From an uncultured Cyclobacteriaceae bacterium (lineage in GTDB: Bacteria > Bacteroidota > Bacteroidia > Cytophagales > Cyclobacteriaceae), in the NCBI GenBank assembly GCA_947492745.1, contig CANLOE010000037.1, forward strand, positions 1 through 55,341: 55,341 nucleotides of DNA. The letters run 5' to 3'. A program made the position numbers and the translations under genes. Shown here one piece after another: positions 17,479-27,703 of the stretch. The stretch's first letter is position 1. Each line of letters opens with the position of its first letter. The notes beneath the pieces were generated by a model. That model saw only the letters and a program-made list of their open reading frames with translations. It searched no databases and was not told where the DNA came from.

Positions 17479-18693
17479 TTATTTCATTATTTTATGTCCC
17501 ATCTTATCTCTTTTGGTCCTTAGGTATTTTTCATTATGTTGGTTAGGTTCAATTTCTATCGCAACGGTATCGACAATTTCCAGACCATAACCAATCAGTC
17601 CAGCTCTCTTTTTAGGGTTATTGGATATCAAATTTATCTTTCTCACTTTCAGGTCACGTAGTATTTGTGCCCCTACACCATAATCACGCTGGTCTGCTTG
17701 GAAACCTAGTTCTAAGTTCGCTTCGACCGTATCCATACCTTCTTCCTGCAACTTGTAGGCCTTCAATTTGTTCAGCAAACCGATACCTCGGCCTTCTTGG
17801 TTCATATACAGGACCACACCTTTCCCTTCTTTTTCGACCATTTCCATGGCAGCCTGCAATTGCGCCCCGCAGTCGCAGCGGCAGGAGCCGAAGATATCGC
17901 CTGTAACACAGGATGAATGTACTCTTACCAATATTTCTTCATCTTCTTCCCATGAGCCTTTGGTCAGTGCCAAATGGGTTTCGTCGGTATTGATCTGCCG
18001 AAAGGCATGCAAATCAAAATTACCGTACTCGGTAGGCATCGATACACCTATCTGTCGCTCTATAAGACTTTCTTTCTGCAAACGGTAGGCGATAAGGTCT
18101 TCTATGGAGACCAGTTTCAGGTCGAATCGTTCAGCCACTTTTTTCAGGTCCGGCAAACGGGCCATGGAACCGTCTTCATTCATGATTTCCACAATCACTC
18201 CTGCGGGCTGAAATCCTGCTAAACGAGCAAAATCAATCGAAGCTTCGGTATGCCCGGTTCTTCTCAAAACTCCTCCGGGTTGTGCTTTTAACGGAAATAT
18301 ATGTCCGGGTTTACCCAAATCTTCGGGTTTGGTCTCCGGATTGACCAGTGCCTTTACAGTTTTGGCTCGGTCACTTGCCGATATGCCTGTAGTGCATCCA
18401 TGTCCTATCAAATCGACCGATACGGTAAATGGAGTCTCATAGGTAGCCGTATTCCGACCTACCATCAACTCAAGTCCCAGTTCCTCGCACCGCTCATTGA
18501 CCAATGGAGCGCAAATCAATCCGCGTCCGTGAGTAGCCATAAAATTAATAATCTCGGGTGTCACGCACTCGGCGGCACATACGAAATCACCTTCGTTCTC
18601 CCTGTCTTCATCGTCGACTACGATGATTACCTCTCCCTTCTTGATGGCTGCTATTGCCTCTTCAATGGTATCGAGCTTGATTTCAGAATCCAT
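17479..18693 (-). CDS. ribBA: Bifunctional DHBP synthase / GTP cyclohydrolase II
   Basis: This 404-aa fusion carries both entry reactions of riboflavin synthesis. The RibB domain (about 1-205) turns ribulose 5-phosphate into 3,4-dihydroxy-2-butanone 4-phosphate and shows [10 protein letters not shown] (27-36), HGRGLIC (55-61) and RRTGHTE with H148. The RibA domain (about 210-404) opens GTP; its zinc ligands are predicted as C262, C273 and C275 in [16 protein letters not shown], followed by NQEGRGIGL. Both sets of catalytic residues look intact, so both activities are expected. I see no FMN riboswitch in the 5' region. Other rib genes are not in the window. Confidence 0.97.
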   Translation of the reverse strand: MDSEIKLDTIEEAIAAIKKGEVIIVVDDEDRENEGDFVCAAECVTPEIINFMATHGRGLICAPLVNERCEELGLELMVGRNTATYETPFTVSVDLIGHGCTTGISASDRAKTVKALVNPETKPEDLGKPGHIFPLKAQPGGVLRRTGHTEASIDFARLAGFQPAGVIVEIMNEDGSMARLPDLKKVAERFDLKLVSIEDLIAYRLQKESLIERQIGVSMPTEYGNFDLHAFRQINTDETHLALTKGSWEEDEEILVRVHSSCVTGDIFGSCRCDCGAQLQAAMEMVEKEGKGVVLYMNQEGRGIGLLNKLKAYKLQEEGMDTVEANLELGFQADQRDYGVGAQILRDLKVRKINLISNNPKKRAGLIGYGLEIVDTVAIEIEPNQHNEKYLRTKRDKMGHKIMK

Positions 18694-18750
18694 TTATTTA
18701 ATAATGTGCATATATTATATGCTGTTAAAAATCTTTTTATACTAAATTTA

Positions 18751-18766
18751 GAGACCGTTTTAAACT
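18751..18766 (+). repeat. Solitary family E terminus
   Basis: GAGACCGTTTTAAAC preceded by TTA matches the left end of E1 (13769). No matching right end is found before 19288, so this is a truncated remnant. Confidence 0.45.
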
Positions 18767-18851
18767 ATATCCTTTGTTTTCATGCGTGTTTATTAACTTC
18801 TAACGGTCACGTGGGATTCGCATGAACGACATTTTATCGATTCTAGATTAA

Positions 18852-19020
18852 ACCCCAAATAATCAATAGCCTTCCTATTCCGAACATAAATTGCTTCAAA
18901 ATCAGCTGTTTTGCGCTATGCAGATTCGTCACCCTAATGATACAAAGGCCTCCTCACCTAAACCGTTGATTTTATTGCACTTTATGCTCTCATAACGAAA
19001 TCCTATTGATCAATTTGGAT
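18852..19020 (-). mobile_element. MITE-like element family C, copy C2 (inverted)
   Basis: A 169-bp copy inverted relative to C1, running from ACCCCAAATAATCAATAG to CTATTGATCAATTTGGAT with TAA on both sides (18849-18851 and 19021-19023). It occupies the middle of the 595-bp gap between ribBA and dnaG. The rest of that gap is AT-rich and shows no gene. Confidence 0.85.
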
Positions 19021-19288
19021 TAAAATCACGAAAGTAATCATTTTTTTTAACGATATTACTGTTACTATTGTTTTACCGCGATTTCATCAAAAAACCAATT
19101 CAAATTTAAGTATAAAATTCTACATTAGTTTTGGTATGGATAGTATACTTTACCTTTTTCCATCGCTTATGGACCGGATATCATCATTTATGATCAAATA
19201 TGACTGGTCTACGGCAAAAGACATGCTTTCAACATCAAAACACGTCTTTTACTGCCTAATGACCGAGTTGTTAAGGGTTACTTCGCCA

Positions 19289-21283
19289 TTATCGCGAAAT
19301 TACCCTTCCTAGGGGCTTGGCAATTTCACTTTCTATCTTTTTGTATTCCATGTGCATCATCAACAGCTGATCTTGTTGCTCTATTTCTTTTGCCTCTTTC
19401 AGCTGTTCTGCCAAATCTTGAAGGCGCTGTTGTACAACGACCAGTTTGTAGCGTAAGAGGCTTTTGAAAGCTGCCGTTTCCAGCATATCCGCCTCTCTTT
19501 GCACAACGATATCGTGCTTGTTCTGCCATTCTTCGCTCAGTTCATATCGACTCTGTTCAGAAATGAGGTCAACGATCACTTTTTTCACTTCTTCATCTCC
19601 ATGTTGTACGAGATAGCTTCCGTCGACCACCTCGTCTTGAGCCAGTTTCGTCCGTATGACTTCCAATATTCTTTGATAGATAGGTACCTGAAAGGTAATC
19701 TCTTCCAGCTCTTCCAACAGGTAATTATAAAAAGTAGCTTCCTCTCCCATCTGGTAATAGCCATAATTGACCAATAAGCGTACCTGTTCCCTTTCTTGGT
19801 CACCAACAATATCTTTTTTTAAATTCTGTGGTTCTTCCGGCACAGCACCATACAACTCCGCCAAGACTTCGGGAGGCAGACTGTCCATATCATCGGGAGC
19901 GGAGGGTCCTTGACTATGTTCTTTGCCGGCTTCGCTCTTGGTTTGCTCTTTTTGGCGCTTTCTATCCTGCTCTTTCTGTCGACGAAGGAGTAATTTGTTC
20001 TGTTCTGAAATCAGTATGGACTCATCGATATCCAGCAGAACGGCTGTCTCCTTGACGTAGATGGCCCTTTTTATAGGGTCGGGGATTTTGGAGATACTAC
20101 CGATGATTTCCTTGATGGTATCCGCTTTTTTTATCGGGTCGTCTACTGTTTCTTTTGCATACAGATCGGCCTTAAAGTTGATGAAATCCTGACTGTTCTC
20201 TTTCAGATACTCTTGAAAGGCCGTTGTACCCAGTTTTCGAGAGTAACTGTCGGGATCTTCTCCTTCGGGAAACAGGACTACCCTTACATTCAATCCTCCT
20301 TCCAATATCATGTCCACGCCACGCAGTGCCGCTTTCAGCCCTGCTTTGTCTCCATCGAAGAGAACAGTGAGTGTATCGGTAAACCGGCTTACCACACGTA
20401 TTTGCTCTTCGGTCAGCGAAGTACCGGAAGAAGCGACCACGTTTTCGATATTGGACTGATGTAGTGAGATAACATCGGTATACCCTTCTACCAAGTAACA
20501 GTTCTCTTCTTTTCGAATAGCTTTCTTAGCCTGCGAGATACCATAAAGCACGTTACTTTTATGGTATACCTCCGTTTCAGGAGAATTGATGTATTTAGGC
20601 TGTTTTTTGTCTTTTTTGAGTGTTCTCGCTCCAAAAGCGATGACTTTTCCAGTCAGGTTGTGGATGGGAAAGGTGATCCTACCACGGAAGCGGTCATACC
20701 GGCGCTCTCCGTTTTCTATCATCAGTCCTGCTTTGGTGAGTAGCTCTTCCGAAAAACCTTCTTTCAATGCTTTTTTACTCAAAGCATCCCAGCTATCAAG
20801 ACTATATCCCAGCTCGAACTTCTCTATAATGGGGATGGTAAACCCTCTTTCTTTAAAATAGCTCAGGCCTATTGCCTTTCCTTCTTCATGTTCCATGAGC
20901 GTTTCCCGAAAAAATCGGGAAGCATACTGTAGAATGATGAACAGGCTCTCTCTTTCGTTCTGTTGTAGTATCGATTCGTCGGTCTGCCCTTCTTCGATTA
21001 TTTCTACTCCATATTTCTGCGCTAGGTACCGGATGGCTTCCGTGTAGTTGAGTCCGTCCAATTCCATGATAAAACTGATGGCATCACCACCCTTGCCCGT
21101 ACTGAAGCATTTGAATATTTCCTTTGATGGGGATACGAAGAACGAGGGTGTTTTCTCATCGGTAAAGGGACTGAGGGCTTTATAATTCTGTCCTGCTTTC
21201 TTCAGCTGCACAAAGTCTCCTATGACATCAACGATATCAACTCTTTGTTTTACATTCTCTATTGTCTCTTGTGCTATTCTCAA
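19289..21283 (-). CDS. dnaG: DNA primase with degenerate zinc-binding motif
   Basis: A 664-aa replicative primase that lays RNA primers at the fork together with DnaB helicase. Order: N-terminal CHC2-like domain (1-95), RNA-polymerase core with TOPRIM (about 125-345) showing CYLVEGYTDVI and VLFDGDKAG, and a helicase-interacting C-terminus that is helical and rich in Glu and Gln. In the zinc ribbon the canonical C-H-C-C positions read S38, T41, C59 and T62 (SPFTDEKTPSF and KCFSTGKGGD), so three of four ligands are gone while the surrounding fold motifs are kept. From memory, other Bacteroidota primases also lack them. The start is TTG: no ATG is available and the N-terminal RIAQETIENV is required by the family. 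Confidence 0.95.
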   Translation of the reverse strand: MRIAQETIENVKQRVDIVDVIGDFVQLKKAGQNYKALSPFTDEKTPSFFVSPSKEIFKCFSTGKGGDAISFIMELDGLNYTEAIRYLAQKYGVEIIEEGQTDESILQQNERESLFIILQYASRFFRETLMEHEEGKAIGLSYFKERGFTIPIIEKFELGYSLDSWDALSKKALKEGFSEELLTKAGLMIENGERRYDRFRGRITFPIHNLTGKVIAFGARTLKKDKKQPKYINSPETEVYHKSNVLYGISQAKKAIRKEENCYLVEGYTDVISLHQSNIENVVASSGTSLTEEQIRVVSRFTDTLTVLFDGDKAGLKAALRGVDMILEGGLNVRVVLFPEGEDPDSYSRKLGTTAFQEYLKENSQDFINFKADLYAKETVDDPIKKADTIKEIIGSISKIPDPIKRAIYVKETAVLLDIDESILISEQNKLLLRRQKEQDRKRQKEQTKSEAGKEHSQGPSAPDDMDSLPPEVLAELYGAVPEEPQNLKKDIVGDQEREQVRLLVNYGYYQMGEEATFYNYLLEELEEITFQVPIYQRILEVIRTKLAQDEVVDGSYLVQHGDEEVKKVIVDLISEQSRYELSEEWQNKHDIVVQREADMLETAAFKSLLRYKLVVVQQRLQDLAEQLKEAKEIEQQDQLLMMHMEYKKIESEIAKPLGRVISR

Positions 21284-21686
21284 AACTGTAGGTCTTTCTA
21301 GGATATTAATCTCATCGGTTATCCACTAGCCCGAATACCTTTTATTTTAGCAGCATAGTGTGCTCGATATCCGCCCAATATACTAGATTTCGTCAACCAT
21401 TCTGCATCTTATAAATATCTATATTATCAGCAAAGGTAAAGGTTTCCCTTACTCATACCATGTCTTAGTGGAATTGTTTATCTCAACCTACTGTTATACC
21501 CAATAAATGAGAAATGAACAACTGCCCGTCATAACTATCGGAATAAAACTATCTTCTGTCCAGTTGTACAGACTTGTTCATTGCTACCTTTCAAGGTCCG
21601 AAGCAGCCCTATTCGTTATCGGTGTTTTTTTTTGCAGTTGTGTATTTGGTTTAAGTAGTATGTGTGACAATAGTGGCCTATTTCCG
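21284..21686. other. Divergent intergenic region between dnaG and mrp
   Basis: About 400 bp shared by two divergent core genes. A 60-codon frame at 21507-21689 has hydrophobic residues but no recognisable family. I see no further repeat or RNA gene. Confidence 0.4.
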
Positions 21687-21694
21687 TAGCTTTG
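21687..21694 (+). promoter_or_regulatory. Candidate -7 box for mrp
   Basis: TAGCTTTG fits TAnnTTTG and lies about 75 bp before the mrp start. No TTG is placed at -33, so this is a half match. Confidence 0.4.
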
Positions 21695-21770
21695 TTGTAC
21701 GGATAGATTAATTAGTTTTAATTTGCGGTAAAGCTTGCGATTTTAAAAATATAACCCTTTGAATAAAGAG

Positions 21771-22865
21771 ATGTTGATTACGAAAGCTAATGTATTGAAG
21801 GCTTTGTCCACAGTGGAAGACCCGGACCTGAAGAAAGATTTGGTATCTCTTCAGATGATAGAGGGTGTCGAAGTCGAAGATTTATTCATTTCCTTTACAG
21901 TAGTATTGACGACCCCTGCTTGTCCTTTAAAAGAACTTATTCGAAAAGATTGTCTTTCTGCAATCGAGAAGGCTTTTGGTGACCAGGTCAAGGTCGATAT
22001 AAAAATGAGTTCTTCGGTCACTTCGATACGCGACAATGCGCCTTTATTACCTGGAGTGAAGAATATCATCGCTGTTTCTTCGGGCAAGGGGGGTGTGGGC
22101 AAGTCCACTGTAACCTCCAACTTGGCCGTGGCTCTGGCCCAGAGCGGTGCGAGTGTTGGTATCATCGATGCCGATATTTTCGGTCCATCGATACCGACCA
22201 TGTTCAATTGTGAGCATGAGCAACCGGGCATTCGAGAAGAAAACGGAAAAAACAAGATCATTCCTTTGGAACAGTATGGAGTGAAGTTGATTTCCATAGG
22301 TTTCCTTACCCCTTCCGATAATGCAGTGGTATGGAGAGGGCCTATGGCCAGTTCGGCACTGAAACAGTTCATCGCTGATACACTCTGGGGAGAGCTGGAT
22401 TATTTGCTTATCGATCTGCCTCCGGGAACGAGCGACATACATCTTACTTTGGTACAAACTGTTCCCGTGACGGGGGCCGTTGTGGTGACGACACCACAAA
22501 AAGTAGCTTTGGCCGATGCGACCAAGGGCCTGTCCATGTTCCAACAGCCTCAGATCAATGTACCCGTTTTGGGCATTGTCGAAAACATGGCCTATTTCAC
22601 CCCCGAGGAATTACCTGATAATAAGTATTATCTGTTCGGCAAAGGCGGTGGACAAGCCCTTTCAGAGAAATTCAATGTACCTCTTCTCGGCGAGATACCT
22701 ATTGTGCAAAGTATCCGCGAGAGTGGTGATAGTGGTTATCCTGCGGTTTTGAAAGATGGCCCGACCGCAGAAGCATTTCGGGACCTCGCTGCGGAAGTAG
22801 CTCGACAAGTAGCTATACGGAATGCCGAACAGCAAGAAACGAAGATAGTGGAAATCAATACCTAA
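21771..22865 (+). CDS. Mrp/NBP35-type iron-sulfur carrier ATPase
   Basis: A 364-aa P-loop ATPase of the Mrp/ApbC family, which carries Fe-S clusters to target proteins. The N-terminal MIP18/DUF59-like domain (about 1-85) is followed by the deviant Walker A SGKGGVGKST and a ParA/MinD-like core with GIIDADIFGPS and LIDLPPGTSD. The usual C-terminal CxxC is not obvious here, which is also true of some family members. I chose ATG 21771 (start MLITKAN), rather than the TTG four codons upstream, because family members begin close to that point. A NifU-like scaffold follows 39 bp downstream, consistent with a shared Fe-S assembly role. Family members are named mrp or apbC; I leave the symbol open. 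Confidence 0.93.
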   Translation: MLITKANVLKALSTVEDPDLKKDLVSLQMIEGVEVEDLFISFTVVLTTPACPLKELIRKDCLSAIEKAFGDQVKVDIKMSSSVTSIRDNAPLLPGVKNIIAVSSGKGGVGKSTVTSNLAVALAQSGASVGIIDADIFGPSIPTMFNCEHEQPGIREENGKNKIIPLEQYGVKLISIGFLTPSDNAVVWRGPMASSALKQFIADTLWGELDYLLIDLPPGTSDIHLTLVQTVPVTGAVVVTTPQKVALADATKGLSMFQQPQINVPVLGIVENMAYFTPEELPDNKYYLFGKGGGQALSEKFNVPLLGEIPIVQSIRESGDSGYPAVLKDGPTAEAFRDLAAEVARQVAIRNAEQQETKIVEINT

Positions 22866-22904
22866 AAAGAAGACTCAATAATATATCAATAGCATTCATC
22901 ATTA

Positions 22905-23222
22905 ATGATGTCATTTATGGAAGCAGCAGAAACCAGCGATAAATCAGAATTAGTAGAAAGGGTAGAAGCATCACTTGGTAATATCCGTCCTTATTTGGAA
23001 ACGGATGGTGGTGACGTTCGTATACTGGGTATAAATGATGATATGGTCGTCAGTCTAGAACTTTTGGGCGCTTGTGGTACCTGTCCGATGTCAGCTATGA
23101 CACTCAAAGCGGGTATAGAAGAAGCCATCATCAGGGCCGTACCTGAAATAAAGGCCGTAAAAGCAGTCAATCTGACCAGCCCGGATGCACCCAACACCCA
23201 ACTACCCAACAATATGACCTGA
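22905..23222 (+). CDS. NifU C-terminal-like Fe-S scaffold (Nfu type)
   Basis: A 105-aa single-domain protein with the Nfu/NifU C-terminal fold. Helix-strand start VEASLGNIRPYLETDGGDV (20-38) is followed by the cluster-binding C57-x2-C60 in ACGTCPMS and the amphipathic helix LKAGIEEAI. Two such subunits bridge a 4Fe-4S cluster for delivery. It follows mrp by 39 bp and probably shares its transcript. It is about the normal length for single-domain Nfu proteins, with a short extra tail. Confidence 0.93.
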   Translation: MMSFMEAAETSDKSELVERVEASLGNIRPYLETDGGDVRILGINDDMVVSLELLGACGTCPMSAMTLKAGIEEAIIRAVPEIKAVKAVNLTSPDAPNTQLPNNMT

Positions 23223-23284
23223 ACTAAAGACGTTATATAACCATATTCAATAAAACTAAATTTAGTATTGTAAATTTCAACCTT

Positions 23285-26200
23285 ATGCAACCTCGTTATC
23301 CTCTTCGGCATTTTGTCGGCGATGAACTTCATCACAGTACTTCTAAGACCAGTGTCCTATCGAAGGTAGTTTTTTGTATTGTCATGTTGTATCATACTAT
23401 CGCTGGCAATGTTGCTGCACAGACTGTGAAACACAACACTTTGGATATACATGAGCGGTGTGGAACGGTTCATTTTGAAAAAGCACGTGACCGAAAGTTC
23501 ATAGAGCATAAAGAGGATTTCGAACAGTGGATGCAGAAGAAGACCCATGATATGCGTAGAGGTATAGGGTCAAGAAACGGACGTCTAAAGGCCGCATTGA
23601 CCATACCCGTAGTAGTGCATATTATCCATAACGGAACCGAAATGGGCAAAGGTAGCAATCTCTCAGACGAACAGATAATATCACAGATAGACGTACTTAA
23701 TGAAGACTTCCGAAGGACGAACAGTGATGCCTCTAACACCCCATCCATTTTCCAGTCCGTAGCGAGTGATACGGAAATCAACTTTGTACTGGCAAGACAA
23801 GACCCCGAAGGCCTTCCTACCAATGGAATTACCAGAACATTGGGAACTAAAAAAGTATGGGATGCACGTGATGATTTCGAATTCAAGCAACTCAGTTTCT
23901 GGCCCAGTGAAGACTATCTGAACATTTGGGTCGTCCCACTTAGGGATAAGTTATTGGGATATGCCAAATTCCCCACCTATGCGCTCCCAGGACTGGATGA
24001 CACAGAAGATAATCGTTTGGTGGATGGTGTTGTTATTGATGACAATGTCTTCGGGTCATCAGCTAAAGGAGATTTTCCCGACATTGACACTAGGTACAAT
24101 CTAGGTCGCACAGCAACCCATGAAGTGGGGCATTTTTTAGGTCTCAGACATATCTGGGGTGATGATGAAGGCGGTTTTGATCCCTGTGTCGGTACCGATT
24201 ACTGTGATGACACACCAAATGTAACTGTATCCACTGATAATTGCCCTACTGGCGATCGACAATCTTGTGGCAGCTCGGATATGTATCAAAATTATATGGA
24301 TTATACATACGATGCCTGTATGAACCTTTTCACTAAAGACCAGAAAGATAGAATGAGGGTCGTTTTGGAAAATGCCCCGCGTCGCCTTAGTCTTACCACT
24401 TCCTTAGGCACTATCCCCCCTTCTCCCCTGCCCAATGATCTGGGCGTAAAAAGAATCGCGAATCCTTTGCCGGCCTCTTGTGGCAGCTCGATTATCCCTG
24501 AACTGTCGCTAAGAAACTATGGCACCAATACCGTCACCAGTACAAGGGTCGCTTTATACATTGACGGTATACTTGAAGAGACCAAAGATTTTGGGCTTAA
24601 TCTTGCCCCCTTGGATATTGGTAATGTGCGATTCTCTTCCGTAGACATTTCTCCTTCGCAAGCATATGAGTTCAGGTATGAAATCCTAAAAGTCAATGAT
24701 GTAGATGATAGTAAGCCTAACAATAACAGTATTTCCGTAACGACCAAAATTGCACCTTCGGTCAGTACATTTCCCTCTATAGAAACTTTTGAGGGAGATT
24801 TTCTCGATACTTGGGAAATCAGGAACTTCGACAAATCCATCACATGGACCAAAGTCAATGCTCCGCAAACTACGGCCAGCAACTCTGCCTTAAGTATTAA
24901 GTTTTTCGACTATTCAGCTCAGGGAGAAAGGGATATGTTGGTCTCGCCTGTATTTGATTTCAGTGGTCTGCCTACGGTCGCTTTAGCCTTTGACATAGCC
25001 TATGCTCCTTATTTGGGCAATAACGGCCTGATAGAAGATGAGCTGCAAGTTATAGTTTCCACTGATTGCGGAAATACCTTTGAAAAGGCAGATCTCATAT
25101 TCGATAAGGTAGGACAAGAACTATCTTCTCTGGATGTTCCTGTAAACTTTTCTTTTGCTCCTGTGGATGCTACTCAGTGGCAGCGGGTTAATGTCAATCT
25201 CTTTCCTTATAGAGGCCTATCGACCGTACGGATTGCATTTGTTGGGGTGAACAATTTTGGCAACAACCTTTATCTTGATAATATTAGGATTACCGATCAG
25301 ATCAACGATGTCGGACTGACTCAAATCGTATCTCCGAGTCCCGTCATCTGTGCTTCGACTTTCTCTCCCAAAATCGAAGTTGAAAACAGAGGTTCGAAAG
25401 ACATTCATTATTTCGAGGCATTCTATAGTACAGATGGGTCTCTCAATTATAAAAAATTGATATTTGATGGCCCTCAGGATAGTATCAAAGTGGGCGAACG
25501 AAAGGTTTTCCTCTTGGATGAGGTAACTTATTCAGAAGATGAAGACCTGGAATCCGACTTACTTTTCGATGTCTTTCTCGACTTACCCAATAATCTGGAA
25601 GATGAAGATGCCGGCAATAATAGTCTATCACAATCTTTTACCATTAATAAGGACAGCGATTTCGTACCATACCTTGAGTCTTTTCAGACGTTCTCCAGAC
25701 TAAAGCAAAGTGCTTGGACTACCTATAACCCGGACGGGGATATCACATGGGAGCTGACCGATGTGGGAAACAAGCGAAAAGCTGTTTTCCTGAACAGTTT
25801 TGCCTACGCCAGCGAGGGAGAGCAAGATTGGCTGATCAGCCCTGTATTGGATTTGTCCGAAGCTAAAGAGGCTTTATTGGCTTTTGATGTCTCTTATGCC
25901 ATACGTGATGAAAATAGCCTTGAGAGTTTACGACTGCTGGTTTCCAAAGATTGTGGACTTAGCTTTCAGCCAACCAGCTATAGTAAGGGGGGCGACCTGC
26001 TTAGGGTCAGAGAAGAAAGCGATTCGTGGGTACCCGATGGTAACGGAGACTGGCTCACGGAAAGCTTTCCTCTAGACGAATATTTGGGAAATGACGCTGT
26101 ACGATTAGCTTTCGTAGCGACCAATAATAGCGGAAACAATCTATACCTTGATCAAATAGAGGTCTATATCGATGACAATCCCATCATTATCAATGAAGAC

Positions 26201-26455
26201 GATGATATTAGGATCAGTAAGAACCCTATTACCGATGGTGTTATCAATTTCAATTTCAACCTCCGTTCTCGCCAAGACCTTACAGTTAGGCTTCTGGATG
26301 TCACGGGTAAGGAGTTGAAAAGAGAGATACTTCCCAATGTATTGAATCAAAGCGACATGAGCTTTGTCATACCCAGGCCAGGTGCGGGTACTTATCTTGT
26401 CCATATCGTAGGACCACTGGTGAATACCTCAAGAAGGATTATCACATTGAACTAG
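23285..26455 (+). CDS. Secreted M43-type zinc metalloprotease with T9SS sorting domain
   Basis: A 1056-aa extracellular protease. After a signal segment (about 20-45, CIVMLYHTIAGNVAAQ), a pappalysin-like M43 domain (about 100-370) carries the zinc site H279-E280-x2-H283 with third ligand H289 in HEVGHFLGLRH, and a Met-turn at M338 in NYMDYTYD. Two large beta-sandwich repeats follow (about 495-670 and 775-955), each with a matching WLISP/MLVSP and GNNLYLD signature, like the choice-of-anchor-J/MAM-like domains common in T9SS cargo. The last 80 residues, including RISKNPITDGVINFN and ending with GAGTYLVHIVG, fit a T9SS sorting domain. Start choice is uncertain by some codons. It probably digests extracellular protein. 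Confidence 0.9.
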   Translation: MQPRYPLRHFVGDELHHSTSKTSVLSKVVFCIVMLYHTIAGNVAAQTVKHNTLDIHERCGTVHFEKARDRKFIEHKEDFEQWMQKKTHDMRRGIGSRNGRLKAALTIPVVVHIIHNGTEMGKGSNLSDEQIISQIDVLNEDFRRTNSDASNTPSIFQSVASDTEINFVLARQDPEGLPTNGITRTLGTKKVWDARDDFEFKQLSFWPSEDYLNIWVVPLRDKLLGYAKFPTYALPGLDDTEDNRLVDGVVIDDNVFGSSAKGDFPDIDTRYNLGRTATHEVGHFLGLRHIWGDDEGGFDPCVGTDYCDDTPNVTVSTDNCPTGDRQSCGSSDMYQNYMDYTYDACMNLFTKDQKDRMRVVLENAPRRLSLTTSLGTIPPSPLPNDLGVKRIANPLPASCGSSIIPELSLRNYGTNTVTSTRVALYIDGILEETKDFGLNLAPLDIGNVRFSSVDISPSQAYEFRYEILKVNDVDDSKPNNNSISVTTKIAPSVSTFPSIETFEGDFLDTWEIRNFDKSITWTKVNAPQTTASNSALSIKFFDYSAQGERDMLVSPVFDFSGLPTVALAFDIAYAPYLGNNGLIEDELQVIVSTDCGNTFEKADLIFDKVGQELSSLDVPVNFSFAPVDATQWQRVNVNLFPYRGLSTVRIAFVGVNNFGNNLYLDNIRITDQINDVGLTQIVSPSPVICASTFSPKIEVENRGSKDIHYFEAFYSTDGSLNYKKLIFDGPQDSIKVGERKVFLLDEVTYSEDEDLESDLLFDVFLDLPNNLEDEDAGNNSLSQSFTINKDSDFVPYLESFQTFSRLKQSAWTTYNPDGDITWELTDVGNKRKAVFLNSFAYASEGEQDWLISPVLDLSEAKEALLAFDVSYAIRDENSLESLRLLVSKDCGLSFQPTSYSKGGDLLRVREESDSWVPDGNGDWLTESFPLDEYLGNDAVRLAFVATNNSGNNLYLDQIEVYIDDNPIIINEDDDIRISKNPITDGVINFNFNLRSRQDLTVRLLDVTGKELKREILPNVLNQSDMSFVIPRPGAGTYLVHIVGPLVNTSRRIITLN

Positions 26456-26620
26456 ATGGAGTTATAACAATCAACATGTAAAATATCGATCAAAAAAATC
26501 AAAAAATCAATATTGAACTCAAAAGAGGAAGGAAGACCCTCTAAAAAAGGGTTCATTTATTGTAAATTGATATTTTATTGTTGAAAATTGCATTCTTTAT
26601 AATGTAATCCGCCAGCATAC

Positions 26621-27703
26621 ATGAGTAAGTTATTCAATGTAGGTATTCTCTTCGGAGGAAAATCCGTTGAGCACCATATCTCTATTCTTTCTGCGACAAA
26701 TGTTGTAGCTGCACTGGATAGGGAGCGTTTTCACCCGTTACTGATAGGAATCGACAAGGACGGCAAATGGTACTTGTGCGATGAGGTCAGTGAGGGTATT
26801 TCTTCAGGTACGCCACTTTCAATTTGTCTTGATGCCACTGCTCCCTATTTCAAACCTGAAGATGGGAAAGCGGCATTTCTTTTGGATATTGTCTTTCCTG
26901 TCCTTCACGGTACGGATGGAGAGGATGGAAGCATACAGGGACTGCTTCAAACGATGGGCCTTCCTTATGTTGGCTCCGATGTTGCCGGGTCGGCCATGGC
27001 CATGGACAAAACGATTACCAAAAAATTACTCCAAGCTTCGGGAATACCGGTCTGCCCGTTCCTGACCTTTCACATCCGAAATCGGGAAATCATCGATTTT
27101 GAAAAGATAAAGAAGAGTCTCGGAGTTCCCTTTATTGCTAAACCCGCCAGTTTGGGTTCTTCTGTAGGCGTTCGAAAAGTAGATACTGAAGAGCAGTTAG
27201 ACATGTCCGTCGAAGAGGTTTTCGCCATCGATACCCAGATTATTTTTGAATCCTTCGTGCCAGGTAGAGAGCTGGAATGTGCCGTTCTGGGCAACAAAAG
27301 TCCGAGGGCCTCTGCTCCTGGGGAAATCGTTCTCCAAGGGAAGTATGAATATTATACTTTCGAAGCAAAATATGAAGATAAAGAAGCTACTACACTGGTC
27401 ATCCCGGCCGACTTGGATGCCGATACTATCGAAAAAATAAAGCATTGTAGTGTTCTGGCCTATCAAAGCCTGGGTTGTAAGGATTTTGCACGAATCGACC
27501 TATTTCTGACCCATAAGGGAGAAGTAATCGTCAATGAGGTCAATAGTATCCCTGGGTTTACCAATGTTAGTATGTTTCCACAACTATGGGAAGTAGAAGG
27601 GATTTCCTATACCCTCCTGATCAGTCAACTTATCGATCTGGGATTGGAAAAAGCAGCACTCAGAGATAACAAAAAGACCTCTTTGGATACTGCGCTGGAT
27701 TGA
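26621..27703 (+). CDS. ddl: D-alanine--D-alanine ligase
   Basis: A 360-aa ATP-grasp ligase joining two D-alanines for peptidoglycan precursors. The N-terminal GILFGGKSVEHHISILSA is the family signature; the ATP-grasp core shows PFIAKPASLGSSVGVRKV, and the Mg-binding end has ARIDLFL and IVNEVNSIPGFTNVSMFPQLW. The sequence is closer to the DdlA group, including the longer form with the inserted hinge segment. The ATG at 26621 is directly before the first strand. The PASTA protein downstream is a frequent companion in Bacteroidota, consistent with a cell-wall cluster. Confidence 0.96.
   Translation: MSKLFNVGILFGGKSVEHHISILSATNVVAALDRERFHPLLIGIDKDGKWYLCDEVSEGISSGTPLSICLDATAPYFKPEDGKAAFLLDIVFPVLHGTDGEDGSIQGLLQTMGLPYVGSDVAGSAMAMDKTITKKLLQASGIPVCPFLTFHIRNREIIDFEKIKKSLGVPFIAKPASLGSSVGVRKVDTEEQLDMSVEEVFAIDTQIIFESFVPGRELECAVLGNKSPRASAPGEIVLQGKYEYYTFEAKYEDKEATTLVIPADLDADTIEKIKHCSVLAYQSLGCKDFARIDLFLTHKGEVIVNEVNSIPGFTNVSMFPQLWEVEGISYTLLISQLIDLGLEKAALRDNKKTSLDTALD

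Noticed and set aside
17479-18850. FMN riboswitch upstream of ribBA
   Set aside because: No RFN-element core motifs are recognisable in the 5' region.
21507-21689. 60-codon hydrophobic frame between dnaG and mrp
   Set aside because: Ends in the probable mrp promoter and has no recognisable family; left as unsupported.
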